Shown: piece after piece, positions 16,804 through 26,006 of the stretch
How the letters are laid out: every line of letters begins with the position of its first letter
Numbering within the stretch: the first letter of the stretch is position 1
Assembly (NCBI GenBank): GCA_937879855.1
Contig: CALFMO010000028.1
Location: forward strand, 1 to 64,000
Direction: 5' to 3'
Length of the DNA: 64,000 nt
Source of the DNA: an uncultured Acidobacteriaceae bacterium
Lineage (GTDB): Bacteria; Acidobacteriota; Terriglobia; Terriglobales; Acidobacteriaceae
The notes under the pieces: model-generated
Seen by the model: the letters and a program-made list of their open reading frames with translations, nothing else
Database searches by the model: none
What the model was told of the DNA's origin: nothing
Program-made: the position numbers and the translations under genes

Positions 16804-17197
16804 GGCATTTTTCGACACCAATGTCTTGATCTATGCAGTGGTAGAGAACGATCCCCGGGGTCCGCGTGCCGAAGCATTGCTCGCGTCCGGTGGCCTGGTT
16901 GGGGTGCAGATCTTGAATGAGTTCGTTTCGGTGGTTCGGCGCAAGTTGCGCATGCCGTGGAAGGATGTGATCGAAGCGCTGGATGCGATTCGAGTCCTTT
17001 GTCCGTCGCCGGTTGCTGTCACAATTTCGACGCACGAAACGGCATTGATGGTCGCCGAGAAGCACGGATTCGAAATCTACGATGCGCTGGTCATCGCCGC
17101 AGCGATGGAGGCTGGGTGCACCATCCTCTATTCCGAGGACTTCCAGGACGGCCAAGTCATTGACCGCAAACTTACCATTCGAAACCCATTTCGTTAA
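16787..17197 (+). CDS. vapC: PIN-domain ribonuclease toxin (VapC)
   Basis: VapC toxins cleave specific RNAs (often initiator tRNA or rRNA) with a metal centre. The 136-residue product has the PIN signature FFDTNVLIYA, with the first catalytic Asp at residue 10. The conserved Glu is in LNEFVSVVRRK, and the later acidic positions are in the YDALVIAAAMEAGCTILYSED segment. All appear intact, so the toxin is probably active. A second Met three codons in (16793) could also start translation. It overlaps the antitoxin reading frame. Confidence 0.92.
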   Translation: MRMPDRAFFDTNVLIYAVVENDPRGPRAEALLASGGLVGVQILNEFVSVVRRKLRMPWKDVIEALDAIRVLCPSPVAVTISTHETALMVAEKHGFEIYDALVIAAAMEAGCTILYSEDFQDGQVIDRKLTIRNPFR

Positions 17198-17314
17198 CCG
17201 ACGACAGTAGATCCCCGCCGACGGTACATGTACCTGGCATCTCACTTTCCTCGCCCCTTCGGTCCCCCTCGGTAATCTTGTTCTCGTTACCCGTTCACCA
17301 TAGTCTGAAGGAGC

Positions 17315-19282
17315 ATGGCCCTTCGTTGCCTATTATTTTCCTCCGATGAGAGGACTGCCGAGCCTATTCGCCAAGTCCTGGCTGGTCTCGGCGTGGTGGG
17401 AGAGCACTGCTCCGAGGCGGTGGAAGCCGTCGAGAGGGTAACCCACCAGAATTATCAGATCGTCATCATTGATTGGGATAAGCAGCCGGAGGCCGGGCTG
17501 TTGCTGTCGACAGCTCGCGAGCGCAAGGCCGCCGAGCGTCCGCTCACGCTGGCAATCGTCAGCGATGATCAGAGCGTTCCGAAAGCGTTGCAAGCAGGCG
17601 CAAATTCCACGTTGCGCAAGCCGCTTCAAGTCAACCAAGTCAAAGATACTCTGGCAACGGCTCGCGACCTGCTGCGCGCAAAACAAGACTCGGCGTCATC
17701 GGCTGCTCACGCGGCGGCAGCGGGGGCATCTGCGAGTTCACCGGCGCCGATCGCGGCCAGCCGGGGACAGGAACAGGAAACGCCCCGGGCGGGAGAGTTT
17801 CTGCAACCGTCCGCCAAATCGCACGCGCCCGAGTTTGTGTCGACACTGGAGCCTGTAGTTCCAGAAAAGGTGTCGAAGCCGATTGCGTCGCCGCCAGCTT
17901 CGGTGTCGCCGAAAACGGAGGAAAAGCCTGCTCCGCCTCCCCCCGCCCCGGCTTCAGAAACTCAGCCGAACAAGCCTAAGGGCCTCGAATGGTATCTAAA
18001 AACGCGGGCCGCGGCCCCCGCCACTTCCACTCCCGAGCCTCCGCCGGCACCTCCAACCCCGAGTCCCGCGAAGCCCGAATTGCTGGGTTACGATCAGCCG
18101 AATCAGCGCTCGTCGGCATCTGTTAAGCCGAAATTCAATAAGCCGAAGTTCAACGCGGCGCGGCCTTTCACTCCCGAGCCAAAGCCGACGGCAGAGAGTT
18201 ACGAGCCCAAAAAAGAGGCGGAGCTCTTCGCCTACATGGCTCGAGGGAAAAACGTCCCGGAGGAAGAGACTCCGCAGCCGAAGTCCAGGCTGGGAAAAGC
18301 TGCAATCCTCGGAGCGCTCGCTCTGGCTAGTTGCGCAATTGTGGCTGCGCCGCAAGCGCCCTGGCATTCGCAGATCCGTGGAGTCTGGATTCGGGGGCGG
18401 CAAACTATGCACGCTTGGCTGAACCCGCAGCCGGTGGCTCCGCCACAGGCGCCAGCTGCGCATGAAAATTTCGGCCGCGCCGGGGATGAATACAAGCTGC
18501 CCGCGAGCGAGAACATTCCCGATGCCACGACTGACCCGTCGCAGATTCAGGTGCTTCCCGCAGTTGATCCCACAGCCAAGAAGCCGAACAACGACGCAGC
18601 CGGCCAGCCTGTGGGACTGCCGGGCGTAACGGGCCTGACTCCGGTCGGCGTGGCGCCCAGTCCGGAAGTGCAGCCTCAGGACAAACCGCTCGCGCCATCC
18701 ACTGGAACGCCACAGCCTACCGTTGCGCCGCCCGTCGTCGCAGCGCCTGCATCATCCAATTCGATGGTCACCGCTCCGGCTTCGGCATTGCCGCACGCGG
18801 ATTCTCCGGCGGTCGTTCCCCCATCTCTAACGTCCAATGTCGTTCCGGTTCCGGCGCAACCTGCGCCGCCAAAGAGCAGGCCGCCGCGCCGCGCAACCAT
18901 TCCCGGCAACGTGCCCTCGAGTCTGAAATCACAATTGGCCTCCATGACTCCCGATGCGAGTGGCAACAAGCCGCCGGAAACGGCCCTGCCATCCATTGAG
19001 CCGGTTTCTGTTCCCGAAGCCGCGGAGCGCGCGCTGCTGACGGATCAGCCCACTATCGCTTACCCAGACAATGCCAAGGGACAGGCGACCGTAGTGTTGC
19101 AGGTTTTGATTGGCCGCGATGGCACCGTGCAGGACGCGAAGTTTCTGCAGGGATCACTGGCATTTGCGCGAACCGCGATCGACGGTGTGAAGCTTTGGAA
19201 GTTCAAGCCTTATTCCATGAACGGCCGAGCCGTATCGGTCCAGACGATGATCACTTTAAGCTTCAGGCCAGGCCAGCAATAA
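17315..19282 (+). CDS. Receiver domain - Pro-rich linker - TonB C-terminal fusion
   Basis: The 655-residue product has an unusual architecture. Residues 1-118 form a response-regulator receiver, with strand-end Asp53 (IVIIDWDKQ), a DD pair at 84-85 and Lys102-Pro in LRKPL, so phosphorylation looks possible. Residues about 125-325 are Pro/Ala-rich and disordered. A membrane helix at about 330-347 (AAILGALALASCAIVAAP) is followed by a second long Pro-rich stretch and a TonB C-terminal domain (about 565-650: YPDNAKGQATVVLQVLIGRDGTV ... WKFKPY). A cytoplasmic receiver is thus joined to a periplasm-spanning TonB arm. An AAGGAG site precedes the ATG. No ExbBD genes are adjacent. Confidence 0.85.
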   Translation: MALRCLLFSSDERTAEPIRQVLAGLGVVGEHCSEAVEAVERVTHQNYQIVIIDWDKQPEAGLLLSTARERKAAERPLTLAIVSDDQSVPKALQAGANSTLRKPLQVNQVKDTLATARDLLRAKQDSASSAAHAAAAGASASSPAPIAASRGQEQETPRAGEFLQPSAKSHAPEFVSTLEPVVPEKVSKPIASPPASVSPKTEEKPAPPPPAPASETQPNKPKGLEWYLKTRAAAPATSTPEPPPAPPTPSPAKPELLGYDQPNQRSSASVKPKFNKPKFNAARPFTPEPKPTAESYEPKKEAELFAYMARGKNVPEEETPQPKSRLGKAAILGALALASCAIVAAPQAPWHSQIRGVWIRGRQTMHAWLNPQPVAPPQAPAAHENFGRAGDEYKLPASENIPDATTDPSQIQVLPAVDPTAKKPNNDAAGQPVGLPGVTGLTPVGVAPSPEVQPQDKPLAPSTGTPQPTVAPPVVAAPASSNSMVTAPASALPHADSPAVVPPSLTSNVVPVPAQPAPPKSRPPRRATIPGNVPSSLKSQLASMTPDASGNKPPETALPSIEPVSVPEAAERALLTDQPTIAYPDNAKGQATVVLQVLIGRDGTVQDAKFLQGSLAFARTAIDGVKLWKFKPYSMNGRAVSVQTMITLSFRPGQQ

Positions 19283-19490
19283 CTCATTTGTTTTGTTAAG
19301 GGCGAAACGCGTTCTCTGCCCTACGGCACCCCTAAGTATCGACGGAGGTGCATTTGCCGGGCTTCTAAATGTCCATTCGTTACCGAAGAGGCTCAAATCT
19401 AGCAGCCGAGCGGGCGCAAACTGCATCTACACATATATAATTGGGAGAGTTTCACAGAAAGTAACTCCTTCCAGAAGAAGACCAAAACTG

Positions 19491-20705
19491 ATGTCCATGA
19501 AAACCAAAGCAGCGATTCTCGTCACCTCCTTTGCCGTATTACTTTTCGTTGTAGTGGGCTCGCTGGGCGGCGTGCACGCTTCCTCCAACGACGGCTCGTA
19601 CCGCCAACTACAGGTTTACAGTGAAGTGCTCTCGCGCGTGCGCAGTGAATACGTTGAAGAGCCGAACATTCCCAAGGTGACAGACGGCGCGTTGCATGGA
19701 CTTCTCGAATCGCTCGATTCCAACTCGAGCTACATGACGGCCGACGCCTACAAGGCATACAAGGCCCACAAGGCGGAAGGCAAAGCGGGAATCGGCGCAG
19801 TAATCTCGAAGCGTTTTGGATACGCAGCCGTGGTTGATGTGTTGCCGGGCTCGCCCGCTGAGAAGGCGGGTATTGAGCAGACGGACATTTTCGAATCGAT
19901 TGAAGGGCAAAGCACGCGCGACATGTCGCTGCCCGAGATTCGCAGTCTGCTTACCGGCACTCCGGGCTCGACGCTGAATGTCGCCGTGGTGCGCGCGCGC
20001 AAAGCCGAGCCGCAAAAGGTTGTGATCACTCGCGACATTGTGAGCATTCCTCCGGTTGCCGACAAAATGATGGACGACGGCATTGGCTACGTGAAAGTGG
20101 AAGCCCTTACGAAGGGAAAGACGCTGGAGGTTGCTGCCAAAATCAAATCGCTGGAGAAATCGGGAGCGAAAAAGATTCTGCTCGATCTGCGGAACTGCGC
20201 CGAGGGCGACGAGACCGAGGGCATCGGAGTGGCGAATCTGTTCCTCAATCACGGAACTATCACGTACTTGCAGGGACAGAAGTTTCCGCGTCAGGCCTTC
20301 AATGCCGACCCGACCAAGGCGATCACCACTCTTCCGGTCGCGGTGCTCGTAAACCGTGGGACTTCGGGAGCGGGTGAAATTGTGGCCGCTGCCATTCTGG
20401 AGAACGCACGCGGCGACGTTGTGGGCGACAAAACATTTGGCGATGGCTCAGTACAGAAAACGATTGATCTGCCCGACGGCGGCGCTTTGATCCTGTCAGT
20501 GGCAAAGTACTATTCGCCCAGCGGGAAGGCTATTCAAGATACGGCGATCACTCCCAACGTTGTAGTGGCGGATGCTGCCGACGATTCAGTTTCTCCGGAT
20601 GATGAGGATAATAGCTCCAATCCGGATCAGGAAGCCAAGCCCAAGAATCAGGTAGATGACCAACTGAACAAGGCCGTGGAAGTGTTGAAGAGCCGGGCCA
20701 GTTAA
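19491..20705 (+). CDS. S41 (CtpA-like) protease homologue, catalytic residues missing
   Basis: The start is placed at the ATG at 19491 (MSMKTKAAILVTSF), where the signal peptide begins. Upstream in-frame codons from 19293 show no protein-like sequence. The 404-residue product has an N-terminal helical domain (YSEVLSRVRSEYVEEPN), a PDZ domain (about 95-180, with SPAEKAGI) and the S41 domain. Aligned by eye on Prc/CtpA, GTSGAGEI and TFGDGSVQ put Gly293 where the catalytic Ser belongs and Asp318 where the catalytic Lys belongs, with the normal spacing of 25. The NPGG loop is NCAEGD. It may be a pseudoprotease that scaffolds or chaperones. A terminator follows. Confidence 0.8.
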   Translation: MSMKTKAAILVTSFAVLLFVVVGSLGGVHASSNDGSYRQLQVYSEVLSRVRSEYVEEPNIPKVTDGALHGLLESLDSNSSYMTADAYKAYKAHKAEGKAGIGAVISKRFGYAAVVDVLPGSPAEKAGIEQTDIFESIEGQSTRDMSLPEIRSLLTGTPGSTLNVAVVRARKAEPQKVVITRDIVSIPPVADKMMDDGIGYVKVEALTKGKTLEVAAKIKSLEKSGAKKILLDLRNCAEGDETEGIGVANLFLNHGTITYLQGQKFPRQAFNADPTKAITTLPVAVLVNRGTSGAGEIVAAAILENARGDVVGDKTFGDGSVQKTIDLPDGGALILSVAKYYSPSGKAIQDTAITPNVVVADAADDSVSPDDEDNSSNPDQEAKPKNQVDDQLNKAVEVLKSRAS

Positions 20706-20735
20706 CATTTCTCGAAACATCAATGTAGCGGTCGA

Positions 20736-20763
20736 CCGCGTGCCCCATGGCGCGCGGTTTTTC
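20736..20763 (+). terminator. Rho-independent terminator after the S41 gene
   Basis: CCGCGTGCC and GGCGCGCGG form a 9-bp stem (one G-U pair) with a short CCAT loop, then TTTTT. Confidence 0.8.
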
Positions 20764-20847
20764 ATTTCAGCGTGATCCGTGTACTGAGCGGGTCCGACTG
20801 CTGGTGTAAACTTCCCAGCAGCCTAAGGCGGACGCCAGTCCTACATT

Positions 20848-23145
20848 GTGGAAACGATCACCCATTCGCCAACTTCACTTGCTCTCCTGTTCCTGATCTC
20901 GGCAGCCTCCATCTTTATCGTCTATGCAGTCTTCAACCGGTTGCGTAGCGCGCCGCCTACGCCAGGCCGGCTGGAATTGCAGGTCGCGGAACTAGGCAGT
21001 TTCAGTTACCGCCAGCTCGTGCTGGTCAGCTTCCTCAGCCTGTTTCTCGAAATGCTGATGATCCGCTGGGTCTCCTCGGAAATCAGAATCTTTGCCTACT
21101 TCAAAAATTTCGTGCTCGTTGCCTGCTTCCTGGGCTTCGGACTGGGTTGCTATCTCTGCCGGCGCCGGCTGCAGCTTACCGCGATCATCGCGCCCCTTTT
21201 ATTGCTGACCGTTATTTTGAAGAGTCCCATCTCTCCTCTGCGCCGGACCATGTCGGCTTTGCCTCAACTTCTGGGCAGCGGTGTGGAGGTCCATGTCTGG
21301 GGAGTTCCGGCGGTGCCCACGAGTTGGACGGGAATGTTCCTTGCCCTGGCCGTAATCATCCCACTCTTCGCCCTGGTTGCATGCACGTTTATTCCATTCG
21401 GCCAGCTTGTGGGATGGTATCTGGAGAGTGCTCCGAACGGCTTATCAGCCTACACCGTGAATGTCCTCGCAAGTCTTGCGGGAATCGCTGGATTCACTGC
21501 GCTGTGCTTCCTCTATCAACCCCCGTGGACGTGGTTCCTGGTTGCGGGCATTGTCTCGCTGCTTCTGTTCTGGCGACATTCGCGGGCCCGCACGATCCTT
21601 GGTGGGACTTTCCTGGCTTGTGTAGTTTTGCTTGCAATTCCGGACTTCAAGCAAGCCACCACCTATTGGTCGCCCTATCAGAAACTGGTCATTGAACCGC
21701 TGTATCGCAATGGTGAGCTGCAGGCTTACTCTCTCAACACGAACGACTCCTTTTATCAGACCATCGTCAACCTTTCGCCCGCCTTCGTCCGCTCCCATCC
21801 CGATCAGTTTCGCAACGACGCGATCGAGCGCAACTCATATAACCTGCCTTACCGCTTTTACCGCTCTCCCTCGTCCGTTCTGGTATTGGGCTCGGGCATG
21901 GGCAACGATGTCGCTGCAGCGCTTCGCAATGGCGCCGAACGCGTCGTGGCCGTCGAGATCGATCCTCTGATTCTCCAACTGGGCCGCACCCTTCACTTCG
22001 AGCAGCCCTACGAGTCTCCGCGCTCTCAGGTCGTTGTCGACGACGCCCGCAGTTTTATTGAGAACTGCCACGAGCAATTTGATCTCATCGTTTATTCTCT
22101 GCTCGATTCGCACACCACCACATCGCACTTCACCAATATCCGCATCGACAACTATGTTTACACTCGCGAGGCAATGCGCCGCGCCAGGCTATTGCTCAAG
22201 CCGGACGGCTTGTTGATCGTCAAATTTCAAGTGGACAATCCCTGGATCGCGGGCCGCTTGTTCAAGCTCATGCAGGACGCCTTCGACCACGATCCCATCC
22301 AATTCCAGGGAGATGTCGAAGGCTACGACACCTCCGGCCGCTTCTTCGTCGAAGGCTCGCGCGCCCGATTGGCGCAGGCCGCGTCCGATCCCACCCTGGC
22401 CGGCTATCTCGCCTCCCACTCGCAAATCCTCATGAAGCCGGCACGCATGACTACCGACGACTGGCCCTACTTCTACCAGCACGAGCCCGGTCTTCCCCTC
22501 TCTGTGATTCTGGTTTCTCTGGCCGTGCTCATCACCTCAGCTTGGTTCCTTCACCAAACGGGGGAAAACGCCATTGCCGACAAACTCCATTTCATGTTTT
22601 TGGGAGCAGGGTTCATGCTGTTGGAAGCGCAAATCGTCAGCAAAATGGCTCTCCTGTTCGGCACCACGTGGCTCGTCAACGCCATCGTCGTCTCCGGCCT
22701 GTTATGTCTGATTGTGGCCGCCAATCTCGTCTACGGCGCCCGCCCAACGTTTCCCCAAAGCGTCGCCTATGTCGGACTGTTCATTTCTCTTGCAGTAATG
22801 TTTGCGGTTCCGATGCGAAGCCTGTTCTTTGCATCCTGGGCCTTGCGCGCGATCATCGCCTCCATCGTTCTCTGCCTGCCGGTTTTCTTCGCTGGCATCA
22901 TTTTCGTATCAAGCTTCGCCCGGGCTGGATTTCGTGGAAAGGCCTTGGGATCGAACTTGTTCGGTTCTTTGTTGGGCGGCGTACTGGAATCGTTCTCCCT
23001 CTGGTTCGGATTAAGGTCATTGACGATTCTCGCGGCCGCCTTGTACTTGCTCTCGGCGATTTTCCTTCGCCGGGTCGGAATTGATAACAGCCCCGCAACG
23101 CCCGTGCAGCGCCACCAATTCGTCCCACCTGAGGTGCTATCCTGA
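20848..23145 (+). CDS. Polytopic membrane protein with a spermidine-synthase-like domain
   Basis: The 765-residue product starts at GTG 20848. Membrane helices fill roughly residues 10-265, then a soluble methyltransferase-fold domain spans about 290-520, and a second set of helices spans 545-745. The soluble part resembles SpeE-type aminopropyltransferases: VLVLGSGMGNDVAAAL (nucleotide loop), VAVEIDPLI, and VVVDDARSFI with the DD-containing motif. The typical polyamine-site DxxDP is not obvious, so the substrate may differ. Similar membrane-fused SpeE-like proteins are known, mostly uncharacterised. It ends 12 bases before the penicillin-binding protein gene, so the two are likely one operon. 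Confidence 0.75.
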   Translation: METITHSPTSLALLFLISAASIFIVYAVFNRLRSAPPTPGRLELQVAELGSFSYRQLVLVSFLSLFLEMLMIRWVSSEIRIFAYFKNFVLVACFLGFGLGCYLCRRRLQLTAIIAPLLLLTVILKSPISPLRRTMSALPQLLGSGVEVHVWGVPAVPTSWTGMFLALAVIIPLFALVACTFIPFGQLVGWYLESAPNGLSAYTVNVLASLAGIAGFTALCFLYQPPWTWFLVAGIVSLLLFWRHSRARTILGGTFLACVVLLAIPDFKQATTYWSPYQKLVIEPLYRNGELQAYSLNTNDSFYQTIVNLSPAFVRSHPDQFRNDAIERNSYNLPYRFYRSPSSVLVLGSGMGNDVAAALRNGAERVVAVEIDPLILQLGRTLHFEQPYESPRSQVVVDDARSFIENCHEQFDLIVYSLLDSHTTTSHFTNIRIDNYVYTREAMRRARLLLKPDGLLIVKFQVDNPWIAGRLFKLMQDAFDHDPIQFQGDVEGYDTSGRFFVEGSRARLAQAASDPTLAGYLASHSQILMKPARMTTDDWPYFYQHEPGLPLSVILVSLAVLITSAWFLHQTGENAIADKLHFMFLGAGFMLLEAQIVSKMALLFGTTWLVNAIVVSGLLCLIVAANLVYGARPTFPQSVAYVGLFISLAVMFAVPMRSLFFASWALRAIIASIVLCLPVFFAGIIFVSSFARAGFRGKALGSNLFGSLLGGVLESFSLWFGLRSLTILAAALYLLSAIFLRRVGIDNSPATPVQRHQFVPPEVLS

Positions 23146-23157
23146 CCTCGTCCCCTG

Positions 23158-25383
23158 ATGAAGTCCCTCTACGATACTCTTCCCCCGGTGGAAATCGGTG
23201 GGCGCCGGCTGGTGGGCCGCGTGCTCTTCGCTCTGCTCGTGCTGATTTCAGTCCTGGTAGGAGCGACGGTTGGGCTGTTGCTGGTCTACACCACTGATCT
23301 ACCGCAGGTCGATGCTCTGGAGGCTTACCGTCCCAGTTCCATCACCGAACTTTACGACGATCACGGGCGAGTGATCGGATCGTTCGCGCTGCAACGGCGC
23401 GTGGTTGCGAGTTACGACGATTTCCCTCCCGTGCTGCGCGAGGCAATCGTCTCGATCGAAGACAAAGATTTCTACCGGCACTCCGGAATCAACTTCTGGC
23501 GCATCATGGGCGCCGCCTATCGCGATATTTCTTCGGGCGGAAAGGTGCAGGGAGCGTCGACCCTTACCATGCAACTGGCGCGCAATCTTTTCCTGTCGCC
23601 CGATCGCCGGTGGCAGCGCAAAGTGCAAGAGGCAATGCTGGCGATTCAAATCGAGCGCCGCTTCACCAAGGCGCAGATTTTCACGCTCTATGCGAACCAG
23701 ATTTCTCTGGGGCACGGCACGTTTGGATTTGAGGCTGCGTCGGAATTTTATTTCAGCAAACCGGCAAAACAGCTTACTCTCGACGAAGCCGCGCTGCTGG
23801 CGGGCTTGCCCAAAGGCCCGACGGTGTACTCCCCGATCAACCATCCCGATCGCGCACAGAAGCGCCGGAATCTGGTGATCAATGCCATGCTGGAAGATGG
23901 CAAGATCACAGCAGCGCAGGCAGCCGACGCGCGATCCGCGCCATTGGTGCTGCATCTGGCGCACGATCCGAATTCGCTGGCTCCTTATTTTGTCGAAGAA
24001 ATTCGGCGCTATCTTGAAGGCAAGTACGGAGCCGACCAGGTGCACGAAGGCGGCCTGAAGGTGTACACGACTCTCGACGTAGATCTGCAAAGAGCCGCGA
24101 ACCAGGCAGTCCTCGACGGCTTGGCCGCCTATGAACGGCGGCATGGCTGGAAAGGTCATCTGGAAAATGTTGTGGCCAACGGTATGGCTATCGACAAATA
24201 TTTCAATTCGGACTGGGACGACGGGCCTGAGGTGAACGGATACATCCACGCGCTCGTGACTTCTGCCGGGACGGGGATCGCGACCCTGAAGTTTGGAAGA
24301 TACACAGCAGCTCTGGGACAAGCCGATGTTGCCTGGACGAAACAGAGACTGACGGCCATTCTCAAAACCGGCGACATCTGCTATGTCAAAATTCTTTCAC
24401 TTGGCACGAACGGCGCGGCCCGCATCAGCCTGGAGCAGGATTCGGGAGCCCAGGGTTCATTGCTCGCGATCGACAATGCAACCGGTGGCATCAAGGCAAT
24501 GGTGGGCGGGCGCGATTTCAACGAATCGAAATTCGACCGCGCCACCCAGGCCCTGCGTCAGGTGGGCTCTTCGTTCAAACCCTATGTCTACACCACTGTC
24601 ATTGACCAGGGGGCCACTCCCGACGACACGATTCTGGATGAGCCGGTCAGCTTTGAAACTCCCTCCGGCCCTTACTCTCCGCACAACTACGATGAAAACT
24701 TTGAAGGCATCATCACGCTGCGGCGTGCGCTGGCCCAGTCTCGCAACATCCCGGCGCTGAAACTCGCTAATAAAGTTGGCATCAAGAGCGTGATCGACTA
24801 TGCCGAACGTTTCGGCATCACCGCCAAATTGCCGCCATATTTGCCCGTCGCTCTGGGAGCCGCCGAAATCACATTGATGGAGCAGACCTCAGCGTACAGC
24901 GTCTTTCCGAACGACGGAGTGCGCGTGATTCCGCGCTACATCACGCGGGTAACGGATTACGATGGGCGCGTACTCGAGGAGGATTTTCCCGACGTAAAGG
25001 ATGTGATCAGCGAGCGCACCGCCCGCATCATGACCTCGATGCTGCGGGAAGTTGTGCTGCACGGCACGGGGATCGCGGCCTCGAAGCTGCCATTTCCCGT
25101 AGCCGGAAAAACCGGTACGACCAACGATTTCACCGACGCGTGGTTTATGGGATTCTCTCCCACAATGACCTGCGGAGTTTGGGTCGGTTACGATGAGAAA
25201 AAATCTTTGGGAGCCAAAGAGACCGGAGCGCACGCAGCCCTGCCCATCTGGATGAATTTCATGACGGTAGCGATGGCGGGTAAGGACCCAGGAGATTTTC
25301 AGCCATCGCCGCTGGCCCCGCATACGGTGGCGCAAAAAATAGATACCCCGGACACCGCCCCAGCCACCGAAGAAGCGCATTAA
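23158..25383 (+). CDS. mrcA: Class A penicillin-binding protein (PBP1A family)
   Basis: This bifunctional peptidoglycan synthase is anchored by one N-terminal helix (about residues 20-45). The glycosyltransferase (GT51) domain at about 60-240 has the catalytic-Glu motif EDKDFYRHSG and QGASTLTMQLARN. An OB-like insert follows, and the transpeptidase domain from about 430 has the nucleophile motif SSFKP, SRN as the SxN motif and KTGTTND. All three active-site motifs are intact. Its 741 residues are typical for the family. It follows the membrane SpeE-like gene by 12 bases, and the short gap suggests shared transcription. Confidence 0.93.
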   Translation: MKSLYDTLPPVEIGGRRLVGRVLFALLVLISVLVGATVGLLLVYTTDLPQVDALEAYRPSSITELYDDHGRVIGSFALQRRVVASYDDFPPVLREAIVSIEDKDFYRHSGINFWRIMGAAYRDISSGGKVQGASTLTMQLARNLFLSPDRRWQRKVQEAMLAIQIERRFTKAQIFTLYANQISLGHGTFGFEAASEFYFSKPAKQLTLDEAALLAGLPKGPTVYSPINHPDRAQKRRNLVINAMLEDGKITAAQAADARSAPLVLHLAHDPNSLAPYFVEEIRRYLEGKYGADQVHEGGLKVYTTLDVDLQRAANQAVLDGLAAYERRHGWKGHLENVVANGMAIDKYFNSDWDDGPEVNGYIHALVTSAGTGIATLKFGRYTAALGQADVAWTKQRLTAILKTGDICYVKILSLGTNGAARISLEQDSGAQGSLLAIDNATGGIKAMVGGRDFNESKFDRATQALRQVGSSFKPYVYTTVIDQGATPDDTILDEPVSFETPSGPYSPHNYDENFEGIITLRRALAQSRNIPALKLANKVGIKSVIDYAERFGITAKLPPYLPVALGAAEITLMEQTSAYSVFPNDGVRVIPRYITRVTDYDGRVLEEDFPDVKDVISERTARIMTSMLREVVLHGTGIAASKLPFPVAGKTGTTNDFTDAWFMGFSPTMTCGVWVGYDEKKSLGAKETGAHAALPIWMNFMTVAMAGKDPGDFQPSPLAPHTVAQKIDTPDTAPATEEAH

Positions 25384-25392
25384 ATAAGTAGC

Positions 25393-25434
25393 GCCGGCAT
25401 CGTGCCGGCTGTCGCGAGGGCGCCACGCCCTCGC
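25393..25434. repeat. Double hairpin element after the PBP gene
   Basis: Two GC-rich hairpins lie in tandem: GCCGGC-ATCGT-GCCGGC (25393-25409) and GCGAGGGCG-CCA-CGCCCTCGC (25414-25434). There is no T-run, so this looks like a REP-type element more than a rho-independent terminator. It lies 10 bases past the stop of the PBP gene. Confidence 0.7.
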
Positions 25435-25483
25435 CCGCCCGAATCAGCTATAAGTAGGTTATTTTACGAACTGAGGAGAGATC

Positions 25484-25939
25484 ATGCGCACGCTCTTGCT
25501 GACCCTTCTATTACTCGTTTCTTACGCGACTGCGGCAAGCACCCCGAAGGAAGCGTCCGGAAACTCCGAAGCAGCCATCCAAGACGTCCTGCACACGCAG
25601 CAGGAAGCGTGGAATCGTCACGACCTCGACGCCTTCATGGCTGGCTACTGGAATTCGCCGGACCTGACTTTCTTTTCGGGCGCCAAGCAGACTAGCGGCT
25701 GGCAGGCAACGCTGGACCGCTACCATGCGACGTATGCGAGTCCGGGGCACGAGATGGGAACGTTGGAGTTCAACGCGTTGCGAATCGAAATGCTGGGGTC
25801 GGACGCGGCATTCGTACGCGGCGCATGGCATCTGACCATGCCCGATGGAAAAACTCCGCACGGCCTGTTCACACTGGTGTTTCGCAAGTTCCCCGACGGC
25901 TGGAAGATTGTGCACGACCACACCTCGGCCGCGGATTGA
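25484..25939 (+). CDS. Secreted NTF2-like (DUF4440-type) protein
   Basis: The 151-residue product has a Sec signal peptide (MRTLLLTLLLLVSYATA) and a single NTF2-like fold. It opens with a helix IQDVLHTQQEAWNRHDLDAFMAGY, followed by LTFFSGAKQTSGWQ, and closes with the strand pair GLFTLVFRKFPDGWKIVHDHTS. A GAGGAGAG ribosome site precedes the ATG. These proteins are periplasmic, often annotated as SnoaL-like or ketosteroid-isomerase-like, with no known ligand. The catalytic Asp pair of true ketosteroid isomerase is not identifiable. Confidence 0.8.
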   Translation: MRTLLLTLLLLVSYATAASTPKEASGNSEAAIQDVLHTQQEAWNRHDLDAFMAGYWNSPDLTFFSGAKQTSGWQATLDRYHATYASPGHEMGTLEFNALRIEMLGSDAAFVRGAWHLTMPDGKTPHGLFTLVFRKFPDGWKIVHDHTSAAD

Positions 25940-26006
25940 ACAGCTCATTGCTTTCGGTGGCCCCCGAGGATTGCTCTCGTCTGCAACTCAACCGCGAGCC
26001 ATCCAC

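Noticed and set aside
23299..24321. Minus-strand frame of 340 residues opposite the PBP gene
   Set aside because: It mirrors the glycosyltransferase region; its sequence has no domain features.
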